A DNA stretch of 64,000 nt from Bacteroidales bacterium. GTDB lineage: Bacteria > Bacteroidota > Bacteroidia > Bacteroidales > UBA932. Position 1 is the stretch's first letter, and each line of letters begins with the position of its first letter. The notes under the pieces were generated by a model. The model had not been told where the DNA came from. It saw only the letters and a program-made list of their open reading frames with translations, and made no database searches. A program made the position numbers and the translations under genes. The stretch is taken from positions 19,317-83,316 of the forward strand of contig JAMPAT010000009.1 of the NCBI GenBank assembly GCA_023667095.1, written 5' to 3'. Positions 46,014 to 53,111 of this stretch are shown here, in pieces.

Positions 46014-46049
46014 TCAATAAAATTTTGAACTTACAAAACTGAAGTAAAG
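46014..46049 (+). repeat. 36-bp motif shared with the asd upstream region
   Basis: TCAATAAAATTTTGAACTTA and the next 16 bp match 55656-55691 at 31 of 36 positions, same orientation relative to the downstream gene. Confidence 0.6.
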
Positions 46050-46065
46050 TATATCCATAAAATTG

Positions 46066-46098
46066 TTTGTATCTATAAAAGCGAAATTCCTATATTTG
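46066..46098 (+). promoter_or_regulatory. Promoter of the coiled-coil protein / hemW unit
   Basis: TTTG at 46066-46069, 21 bp, TATATTTG at 46091-46098: a full Bacteroidota promoter. The ATG is about 113 bp downstream. Confidence 0.8.
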
Positions 46099-46211
46099 TC
46101 TTTTGGAAATTCCTGGACGGTAATGGCCGGGTTTTTGAATTCGTCCGCACCTGGAATTTTATTGACGATGTTTCGCAGATGCGGGACTGAATTTTGAAAA
46201 ATATTATTGCT

Positions 46212-47096
46212 ATGGAAGAGAATAAGAACAATGCTAAGGAAGCTGGACTGAAGAAAATCATGTATGGGATGATTGTCCTGGCTGTTGTCCTTGTCGCTGC
46301 ACTTGCGTATGTGTGGTTTGAGAGGACTTCCCTTGTCAACGACCTGAATGCAGAAAAGGAAGACCTTACTGCACAGATGATGTCGTTGCGTGATGACTAT
46401 GCGTCACTGTCATCTGACTATGACACAATCAATGCACAGCTGGATTCTTCACGTGAAGAGGTTTCGCAGCTTATCGAGAGAATCCAGAAGACAGAGGCCA
46501 CCAACAGGGCCAAGATCCGCCAGTACGAGAAGGAACTTGGCACGCTCCGCAGCATCATGAGGAACTACATCGTGCAGATTGACTCGCTCAATACACTGAA
46601 CCAGAAACTTACAGCTGATGCTGCAGCTGCACGCAGGGAAGCTGCTGAGAGCCGCCGCAGGAACGAGGAACTCAACAAGACTGTCACTGCCCTCAGCGGC
46701 CAGGTGGCTACAGGTGCTGTCATCAAGGGACGTGCAATCAGGATTGATGCCTACAATTCCTCCAACAAGGTCACAGACCGCAGCAGCAGGGTAGTAAGGC
46801 TTATGGCTACACTCAGCCTTGTCGAGAATGACCTCGCACCGAAAGGGCCTGTACGTGTGTATATCCGTGTCAAGGATCCGGATGGCGCACTGCTTACAAA
46901 TTCATCAAGCGTTGAATTCACATTCAACGGAGAGCCTATGATTGCTTCGGCCTCACGTGAGGTTGACTACCAGGGACAGGAAGTAGAGATGAGCATATAC
47001 CTCAATGACATATCAGGATATGTAAAGGGCATATATACGGTCGAGGCCTATACCGCCCAGTCACTCCTTGGTTCGGCAGAGCTCATGCTCAGGTAA
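46212..47096 (+). CDS. Membrane-anchored coiled-coil protein
   Basis: A 294-residue protein from the ATG at 46212. A short charged N terminus is followed by one membrane segment (about 17-37, M-I-V-L-A-V-V-L-V-A-A-L-A-Y), a coiled coil of about 110 residues rich in Leu, Glu, Arg and Ala (including A-A-A-R-R-E-A-A-E-S-R-R-R-N-E-E-L), and a C-terminal beta domain of about 120 residues (V-Y-I-R-V-K-D-P-D-G...V-E-F-T-F-N-G). The layout suggests a cell-envelope scaffold; no family name. The hemW start is 26 bp downstream, so they probably form one unit. Confidence 0.75.
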   Translation: MEENKNNAKEAGLKKIMYGMIVLAVVLVAALAYVWFERTSLVNDLNAEKEDLTAQMMSLRDDYASLSSDYDTINAQLDSSREEVSQLIERIQKTEATNRAKIRQYEKELGTLRSIMRNYIVQIDSLNTLNQKLTADAAAARREAAESRRRNEELNKTVTALSGQVATGAVIKGRAIRIDAYNSSNKVTDRSSRVVRLMATLSLVENDLAPKGPVRVYIRVKDPDGALLTNSSSVEFTFNGEPMIASASREVDYQGQEVEMSIYLNDISGYVKGIYTVEAYTAQSLLGSAELMLR

Positions 47097-47122
47097 TATG
47101 AGACGGGCCTAATTGACAGGTT

Positions 47123-48421
47123 GTGATATATATACATGTACCATATTGCAGGAGTTTCTGTACATATTGCGGATTCTATTCGGAAATACCGGTAAACGGA
47201 TGCAGCCGTTATGTGGATGCCGCCTGTGCAGAAATATCCTATAGGAAAAATGAAATTGCAGCATCAGCCGGGTGCTGCAATTTTGTGTCTTCAACATTCT
47301 CTCCCGGTGTTCCTGGTTCTTTGGGGGCTTGCCGAATGGAACCGACAGGGCAGGACGGACTGAAAAACACTTTATATGTTGGTGGAGGTACACCTTCTGT
47401 GCTCTCTCCCGGTGAATTGGCGAGGATGGTGGATGCTGTAAAGGCGATATTGTCTGATGCTGATGGCATTGCCCCTCCTTTTGAGGAATTTACCGTAGAG
47501 GTCAATCCTGATGACATAGTTTCCAGAGGCCCCGAATATGTTGAAGGGTTGCGTGTGCTTGGCGTTGACAGGATAAGCATGGGAGTCCAGTCCTTGGATG
47601 ACAATGTCCTCCGCTGGATGAACAGGAGGCACAATGCCGATGCAGCCAGGGAAGCATACCGTATAATACGTTCTGCAGGAATAGATAATATCAGCATAGA
47701 CCTTATCTTTGGCTATATGCTGCCTGGAATCTGTAGTGAAGAACATTGGCTACGGACCGTGGAACAGGCCCTTGACATTGCCGGTGACGGGACTTTGCCA
47801 AATCATGTCTCGGCCTACCAGCTTTCAGTGGATGGAGGAAGCGTGCTTGCGGATATGGCAGCTGCTGGGAAATATCAGGAGGCTCCGGAGGAACTGTGTG
47901 CAAGGCAATATGAGATTTTATGTGGATTGCTGTCAGAAGCCGGATACCGCCATTATGAAATCTCGAATTTTGCGCAGCCTGGCTATGAGGCAAGGCATAA
48001 CAGCGCATACTGGCAGCATGTCCCGTATGTGGGAATCGGTCCGGCGGCCCACAGCTTCATCCAGGCAGGGGGAACTGGCCTTTCGAGGACATGGAATGTT
48101 GACAATATAGGCAGATATGTCAAGTCAGCCATGGACGGGCATTGGGATGACATCATTTCAGGGGAGTCCCTGGACGGGGCCCTGCTTAGGGAAGAGAAGA
48201 TAATGCTTGCCTTGAGGACTGATAGGGGAATCCTGCGTAAATATATTGATGAAGACCCGGTTGCGTCCAGGGCAGTGGAGAAATTCCTCCGCTCAGGCGC
48301 GCTTGTCCCTGTCGACAGTGAAACCCTTGAATACTATGGATATCCTTCGGATGAATGCAGGCTGCGCATCCCGGAGGGACGCTTTTTTGTCTCAGACGAC
48401 ATCATATCTGAACTGCTCTGA
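47123..48421 (+). CDS. hemW: Radical SAM protein HemW (coproporphyrinogen III oxidase-like)
   Basis: A 432-residue protein starting at a GTG with I-Y-I-H-V-P-Y, exactly where HemW proteins begin. The radical-SAM cluster cysteines are C9-x3-C13-x2-C16 in C-R-S-F-C-T-Y-C, followed by Y-V-G-G-G-T-P-S and G-V-Q-S-L-D-D. HemW binds heme and is thought to be a heme chaperone. About 30 residues between the cluster loop and G-G-G-T-P look like an insertion (Ala/Ser/Gly/Cys-rich) absent from typical members. It meets miaA tail to tail (11 bp between stops). Confidence 0.9.
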   Translation: MIYIHVPYCRSFCTYCGFYSEIPVNGCSRYVDAACAEISYRKNEIAASAGCCNFVSSTFSPGVPGSLGACRMEPTGQDGLKNTLYVGGGTPSVLSPGELARMVDAVKAILSDADGIAPPFEEFTVEVNPDDIVSRGPEYVEGLRVLGVDRISMGVQSLDDNVLRWMNRRHNADAAREAYRIIRSAGIDNISIDLIFGYMLPGICSEEHWLRTVEQALDIAGDGTLPNHVSAYQLSVDGGSVLADMAAAGKYQEAPEELCARQYEILCGLLSEAGYRHYEISNFAQPGYEARHNSAYWQHVPYVGIGPAAHSFIQAGGTGLSRTWNVDNIGRYVKSAMDGHWDDIISGESLDGALLREEKIMLALRTDRGILRKYIDEDPVASRAVEKFLRSGALVPVDSETLEYYGYPSDECRLRIPEGRFFVSDDIISELL

Positions 48422-48432
48422 CAGCTCCCTGC

Positions 48433-49509
48433 TCAGACCTCGGTCCAATGTATCCGGACACCATGCCTCTCCATCCCGCGGAACCATGTCATCTGTCTTT
48501 TGGCGAACTGGTGGATTGCAATCGCAAGCTGCCCGCGCATCTGCTCCCATGTCAGCTGACCGGTGAGGTAGAGTGTGACGAATTTGTATTCAAGTCCGTA
48601 ATATATAAGGTCTTCTGCCTGAATGCCGCTGTCCAGCAGACTTTTGACTTCCTTGACCATGCCTTCTTCAAGCCTCGCGTCGAGTCTTCTGTCAATCCGT
48701 GCGTTACGTTCGTCCCGGCTGACAAGGGTACCTATGAAATAGGTCCTCTTTGGCATTGTCATGCTGTGGCCTATCGGGTGTTCTGATTCGTAGATGGCAA
48801 TTTCAAGTGCGCGTATCAGCCTTTTCCGTGTGTCGTAGTCAGTTGAATTGTGCAGCGGCTTTAGGCTGGCAAGCCTTTTAATCAGCTCTTCTGTCGTCTC
48901 CTTTTCCAGTTCCTCACGTAGCCGGATGTCCTGTGGTACAGGCGGGAGTGAATATCCTTTTGTTACGGCATCAATGTAAAGCCCTGAACCTCCGCATAAT
49001 ATCGGTATGTTCCCACGCTCCTTGATCTCTTTGTAGGCTTTGCTGAAGTCCTGCTGGTACTCATAGATGTTGTATTTCTCTCCGGCATCCCTGATGTCTA
49101 TGAGATGATATGGAATTTCTTCATATTCAGACAGATCCTTTCCGGTGCCGATTGTCATCCCCCTGTATACCTGGCGTGAGTCGGCTGAGATTATCTCCGC
49201 CTGCCTGTGGCTCCTTGCTGGCTCTGCATTGTGCTCGCCTGTCTCTATCAGGTGTCTTCCGTTCTCTGCAGATTGTTCTTCTGCCTGTGCGTCTCCAGCA
49301 TCATGGCTTCCGGACAGCAGCGCATTAAGTTCCCTCGCCAGCCTCACTGCATACCGTGTCTTTCCCGAAGCTGTCGGTCCAAGCACGCATATCATGTCGT
49401 ATTCTCCGCTTTCATATGCATCGAGCAGTCCGGCAACGTTGACTTTCTCAGCTGCCGGGAGTTCCGCCATAGGCGGTATCGGGGTAAATGTCTTTTTCCT
49501 GTTTTTCAT
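48433..49509 (-). CDS. miaA: tRNA dimethylallyltransferase
   Basis: A 358-residue enzyme that adds dimethylallyl to A37 of tRNAs reading UNN codons. The P-loop is GPTASGKT, followed by I-I-S-A-D-S-R-Q-V-Y-R-G-M, G-T-G-K-D, and G-G-S-G-L-Y-I-D-A-V. Two things are unusual: a leader of about 45 residues before the P-loop and an insertion of about 45 charged residues (G-D-A-Q-A-E-E-Q-S-A-E-N...) between the P-loop helix and S-A-D-S-R. An upstream ATG at 49518 lies inside the -7 box at 49516-49523, so translation must start at 49509 or at the ATG at 49470. Confidence 0.9.
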   Translation of the reverse strand: MKNRKKTFTPIPPMAELPAAEKVNVAGLLDAYESGEYDMICVLGPTASGKTRYAVRLARELNALLSGSHDAGDAQAEEQSAENGRHLIETGEHNAEPARSHRQAEIISADSRQVYRGMTIGTGKDLSEYEEIPYHLIDIRDAGEKYNIYEYQQDFSKAYKEIKERGNIPILCGGSGLYIDAVTKGYSLPPVPQDIRLREELEKETTEELIKRLASLKPLHNSTDYDTRKRLIRALEIAIYESEHPIGHSMTMPKRTYFIGTLVSRDERNARIDRRLDARLEEGMVKEVKSLLDSGIQAEDLIYYGLEYKFVTLYLTGQLTWEQMRGQLAIAIHQFAKRQMTWFRGMERHGVRIHWTEV

Positions 49510-49515
49510 ATTGTG

Positions 49516-49523
49516 CAAATATA
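49516..49523 (-). promoter_or_regulatory. -7 box of miaA
   Basis: Minus strand TATATTTG, exact consensus, 6 bp before the ATG at 49509. If active, the mRNA would be leaderless or begin translation at 49470. TTTCCG 18 bp upstream is a poor -33. Confidence 0.5.
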
Positions 49524-49590
49524 GAATCTGTTTTAATTTTTCGGAAATTCTTTTGTGTTTACCTCCTTTTCGAATCTGACAAAAATGCTG

Positions 49591-49598
49591 TATATTTG
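49591..49598 (+). promoter_or_regulatory. -7 box of smpB
   Basis: TATATTTG, exact match, about 83 bp before the smpB ATG; a TTTTC at about 49567 may be the -33. Confidence 0.55.
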
Positions 49599-49681
49599 TC
49601 GGTTCAGGCCGTAAATTTGCAATGCGGGCTTGCTGACTGTCAGCTATGACAGGGTAGAGTTGGGAATTAAAGTTTGTTGCT

Positions 49682-50131
49682 ATGCCAAAGGCAAAGAGTA
49701 AAGTAGAGATAAAGAACCGCCGCGCCTCGTTTGACTATGAGTTTCTGGAGACATGCCAGGCAGGTATAGTGCTGACAGGCACAGAGATAAAGTCCATCAG
49801 GGCAGGGAAGGCCTCACTGGTGGATGCCTTCTGCTATTTCAATAACGGTGAACTCTATGTCAAGAATATGCATGTGGCCGAATATTATTGGGGCACATGG
49901 GGCAAGCACGACCCGAGACGTGACCGCAAGCTGCTGCTTACAGGGAAGGAGCTTCTGAAGCTTAACCGTGCTGTGAAGGAAAAGGGGCTTACAATAGTTG
50001 CTGTGAAGCTGTATGTCGCAGACAACGGGTATGCCAAGCTTCTCATTGCGCTGGCACGCGGAAAGAAGGAGTACGACAAGAGGCAGTCAATCAAGGAAAA
50101 GGATATGCGCCGCGACATGGAGCGTATGTAA
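49682..50131 (+). CDS. smpB: SsrA-binding protein
   Basis: A 149-residue RNA-binding protein that delivers tmRNA to stalled ribosomes. Family signatures are [10 protein letters not shown] at the start, [21 protein letters not shown], and the basic C-terminal tail [15 protein letters not shown]. Length normal. Divergent from miaA; no tmRNA gene is visible nearby. Confidence 0.96.
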   Translation: MPKAKSKVEIKNRRASFDYEFLETCQAGIVLTGTEIKSIRAGKASLVDAFCYFNNGELYVKNMHVAEYYWGTWGKHDPRRDRKLLLTGKELLKLNRAVKEKGLTIVAVKLYVADNGYAKLLIALARGKKEYDKRQSIKEKDMRRDMERM

Positions 50132-50190
50132 CATGCTGTGAGAGCGTTCTGTATAGATATCTTTAGCTGTGGCAGTACTCTGTTTTTTCC

Positions 50191-50198
50191 TATATTTG
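50191..50198 (+). promoter_or_regulatory. -7 box of the oxidoreductase gene
   Basis: TATATTTG, exact match, in the 240-bp gap after smpB, about 170 bp before the next ATG; the gap otherwise holds only weak inverted repeats. No good -33. Confidence 0.45.
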
Positions 50199-50371
50199 TC
50201 CTTACGGACATATAAACGGCAGGGCTTCTGCATACATTCAAGCAAGCTTGATGTCTGCTCTCAGCTTTTGCCTATATTTTCCAAGGGTAAGATATGGCGG
50301 CGGCAGTCTTATATGTACGGTTTTGCTGTGTGCAGCTTGGCTGTTTGTGTTTATAGGCTTATCTTTATGTC

Positions 50372-51748
50372 ATGAAAATCCGGATTTGCGCCATAGGTTT
50401 TGGCAACAGGACCAGGAAATATCTCAAATATGTCCAGTCTCATCCTGATGAGGCTGAACTTTGCGCTGTAGTGGATCCTGATATCTTGAGGCTTGCAGAT
50501 GCGGTATCGCATTATGGGGTATCTTCCGGTTCGTGCTTTTCATCTGTGGATGAATTTCTTGCTTCCGGAGTTAAGGCAGATGCGGCTATTGTGGCCACAC
50601 CGGATACTTCACATTATGAAATCGGGATGAAGGTCCTGAAGGCAGGAATGCATCTTCTCCTGGAGAAGCCGATGGCAGGTACACGCAGCCAGTGCCTGGA
50701 CCTTGTGCATGAGGCCGAAAAGGCTGGTGTCGTGGCCGGGCTTTGCTATGTGATGCGCTATCACCCTTATTATTTGCGGATTAAGGAGATTGTAGACAGC
50801 GGTATTCTCGGGCCTATGGTTTCGATAAGGCATAAGGAGATTGTTGGTATAGACCGCATGACCCATACATTTGTCCGTGGCAACTGGTCCAGGGAGGAGG
50901 ATTCCTCTCCGATATTCATCTCGAAATGCTGCCATGATGTGGATTTCCTCTTGTGGCTTGCCGGAATCCGTTGCTGTGAGCTCCGCTTGCCGGAGGATGT
51001 CCGGAACATTGTGCAGCATTCCGGAGAACTGCCGGTGATGTTTCCGGATTTCCCGTGGTCTGTGGTCTCATCCAAGGGTAGCCTGTCAAGATATTGTGCG
51101 GATTCTGCACCGTCAGGTTCGGCTGAAAGGTGTGTAACCTGCCCTATAGAGAAAAAGTGCAGATATTCAGCAGTTGACCTGTATCTCAGGAGACGTGAGT
51201 GGATAGGAAATTTCCATGTTGAAAACACTGGTGATGTTGAAAAGTCAATAGTACGCGAACTGGAATATGGACGTTTCGGCAGATGTGTATATTATTGCGA
51301 CAATGACGTTATGGATTATCAGGAGGCCAGACTGGTGCTTCCCGGCGGCGTAACTCTGGATATAGTGCTTGACGGCATCACGGACGGAGACGGGCGTGAG
51401 ACTGTAATCGGGTTCCGCGATGGCCTCTTGACAGCGAAGGATAGCCGTATCCGTATATGCTTGGCGGACACTGCAACAGCCTGTGCATTCCCTGTGTTGC
51501 TACGCTCAGCCACCCTCCCGTGTGACGGGACTTCAGCCGCATCTTATGGCGGATGCAGCCAATGGCAGAATGAGATTGTCGAGGATTACAGCGGATTGTG
51601 CACCGGACCACTCCATGCAGGTGCCGACCTGGCGATAATGGAGGATTTCTGCCATGCAATCCATACCGGAGCAAAGATGCAATGCTCCCTTTCTGATGCC
51701 CTCCCGGGCAGCCTTGCCTGCCTTGATGTAGAGCGGAGAAGGTCATAG
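50372..51748 (+). CDS. Gfo/Idh/MocA family NAD(P)-dependent oxidoreductase
   Basis: A 458-residue cytosolic enzyme acting on sugars or related polyols. The nucleotide-binding start is I-R-I-C-A-I-G-F-G-N-R, slightly off the usual G-x-G-x-x-G; then V-A-T-P-D-T-S-H and the catalytic E-K-P-M-A-G-T. The second half has S-K-C-C-H-D-V-D-F-L-L-W, where the His and Asp are the usual catalytic residues, and a Cys cluster C-V-T-C...K-K-C near residue 255. It is longer than standard members (about 340-400). Single gene; substrate unknown. Confidence 0.85.
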   Translation: MKIRICAIGFGNRTRKYLKYVQSHPDEAELCAVVDPDILRLADAVSHYGVSSGSCFSSVDEFLASGVKADAAIVATPDTSHYEIGMKVLKAGMHLLLEKPMAGTRSQCLDLVHEAEKAGVVAGLCYVMRYHPYYLRIKEIVDSGILGPMVSIRHKEIVGIDRMTHTFVRGNWSREEDSSPIFISKCCHDVDFLLWLAGIRCCELRLPEDVRNIVQHSGELPVMFPDFPWSVVSSKGSLSRYCADSAPSGSAERCVTCPIEKKCRYSAVDLYLRRREWIGNFHVENTGDVEKSIVRELEYGRFGRCVYYCDNDVMDYQEARLVLPGGVTLDIVLDGITDGDGRETVIGFRDGLLTAKDSRIRICLADTATACAFPVLLRSATLPCDGTSAASYGGCSQWQNEIVEDYSGLCTGPLHAGADLAIMEDFCHAIHTGAKMQCSLSDALPGSLACLDVERRRS

Positions 51749-51847
51749 CCGTATTGCCTGTCATTTATTGAATTGTATTTTGCAGGTCCCGTCCTGGCCG
51801 ACACGGGACAAAACTTGACTATATCTTCCAATAAACTCACTGCCGTC

Positions 51848-51879
51848 TTGCATATTATCTGAAAAAAGTTCTAACTTTG
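51848..51879 (+). promoter_or_regulatory. Promoter of metX-thrA
   Basis: TTG at 51848-51850, 21 bp, TAACTTTG at 51872-51879, an exact -7. Transcription should begin near 51886, giving a leader of about 190 nt. Confidence 0.75.
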
Positions 51880-51885
51880 CGGCTG

Positions 51886-52075
51886 TTTATGGAAAATTTA
51901 TATTTCATATCTGTCATGTCCAAGCGAATGCATCGCTAAGATGCATCCGTAAACCCTGCCTTGTGAGTGCCAAGGGCATTTAGAGGCGTCTTGATTAAAT
52001 CTCCAGAAAAAATCTCCGGACATGTTCCGGTTTTCCACAAAGGACATTGTTGATAACTTTTTTGACAGACAGATT
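51886..52075 (+). promoter_or_regulatory. Structured leader of metX with possible leader peptide
   Basis: The leader contains a hairpin ATGCATC-GCTAA-GATGCAT (51928-51946), a CCTTG/CAAGG stem (51959-51975) and a long-range pair CATGTCC / GGACATG (51915-51921, 52018-52024). The second arm covers an ATG at 52022. It does not look like SAM-I or SAM-II as I know them. Its place before metX suggests control by methionine or SAM (inference). Confidence 0.45.
51889..51939 (+). CDS. Possible 16-residue leader peptide before metX
   Basis: An ATG just after the predicted start of transcription opens MENLYFISVMSKRMHR followed by TAA. Met is at residues 1, 10 and 14, and the stop codon lies in the loop of the 51928-51946 hairpin. 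This is the layout of an attenuation leader, but three Met in sixteen is suggestive only; chance is possible. Confidence 0.25.
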   Translation: MENLYFISVMSKRMHR

Positions 52076-53104
52076 ATGATCCGTTGCGAATACACACTCG
52101 AAGAACCGTTCGAATTTGAGGCAGGAGGCCAGGCCAGGCAGATGAAAATCGTCTACCATGTCTCGGAATCCGCCACCTGCGAATCCCGTAAAGTGATATG
52201 GATATGCCATGCCCTGACAGCCAACTCGGACCCCTCAGAATGGTGGCCTGAACTCGTTGGCCCGGGACGGCTTTTCGACACGGAGAAATATCTTGTGGTA
52301 TGTGTCAATATGCTTGGCTCTGCATACGGCTCTGCTGGCCCTTCATCCATAAGTCCGCATACAGGGAAACCATATCTCCTTGACTTCCCGAAAATCACGG
52401 TACGTGATATTGTCCGCGCAAACATAGAGGTGAGAAAACACCTTGGAATTGATTCAATTGACCTTATGGTCGGAGGATCGATAGGCGGTTTCCAGGCCCT
52501 CGAATGGTCGATAATGGAGCCTGATATTGTAAAGAGGACAGTCATGATAGCCTGCAATGCCAGAGTAACTCCTTGGATGACAGCATACAATGAATCCCAG
52601 AGGATGGCCCTTGAGGCAGACCCGACTTTCCGTGCATGTGAAAATCCCGGAGGCGGCAAGGCCGGACTGCAGTGTGCGCGCTCCATCGCGCTGATTTCGT
52701 ACAGAAGCTATGAAGGATACAACTCTACCCAGGCTGAAGACTCAATGGACACGCTCCTTGCTGACAGGGCTGCATCCTATCAGCGTTACCAGGGCAGGAA
52801 ACTCTCTGACAGGTTTGACGCATATTCATACTGCTATCTCACATGGTCTGTTGATTCTCACAATGTAGGGCGAGGCAGGGGAGGAGTGGCGGCTGCACTT
52901 GGCCGTATCGCTTCGGACTGCACGGTCGTCGGGATAGACAGTGACGCCCTGTTCCCTGTGAATGAACAGAAAGATCTTGCTGGCGGCATAAGGGGAGCGC
53001 ATTTCCACATGATAACCTCGCGCTTCGGCCATGACGGCTTTCTCCTGGAGAACAGCCAGCTTACAGAAATCATATCCCCCATCATAAACGAACTTGAAAA
53101 ATGA
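52076..53104 (+). CDS. metX: Homoserine O-acyltransferase (MetX type)
   Basis: A 342-residue alpha/beta hydrolase that activates homoserine by acylation, the first committed step of methionine synthesis. Motifs are W-I-C-H-A-L-T-A-N-S, the nucleophile elbow G-G-S-I-G-G-F-Q-A-L-E-W with the catalytic Ser, G-I-D-S-D-A-L-F-P with the Asp, and G-H-D-G-F-L with the His. The ATG at 52076 gives the normal family start; a longer frame begins at 52022 inside the leader stem. thrA follows after 7 bp, joining homoserine production and use in one operon. Confidence 0.9.
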   Translation: MIRCEYTLEEPFEFEAGGQARQMKIVYHVSESATCESRKVIWICHALTANSDPSEWWPELVGPGRLFDTEKYLVVCVNMLGSAYGSAGPSSISPHTGKPYLLDFPKITVRDIVRANIEVRKHLGIDSIDLMVGGSIGGFQALEWSIMEPDIVKRTVMIACNARVTPWMTAYNESQRMALEADPTFRACENPGGGKAGLQCARSIALISYRSYEGYNSTQAEDSMDTLLADRAASYQRYQGRKLSDRFDAYSYCYLTWSVDSHNVGRGRGGVAAALGRIASDCTVVGIDSDALFPVNEQKDLAGGIRGAHFHMITSRFGHDGFLLENSQLTEIISPIINELEK

Positions 53105-53111
53105 AAGGATT

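Noticed and set aside
51886..52075. SAM-I or SAM-II riboswitch in front of metX
   Set aside because: I could not find the conserved core sequences of either class; left as an unassigned structured leader.
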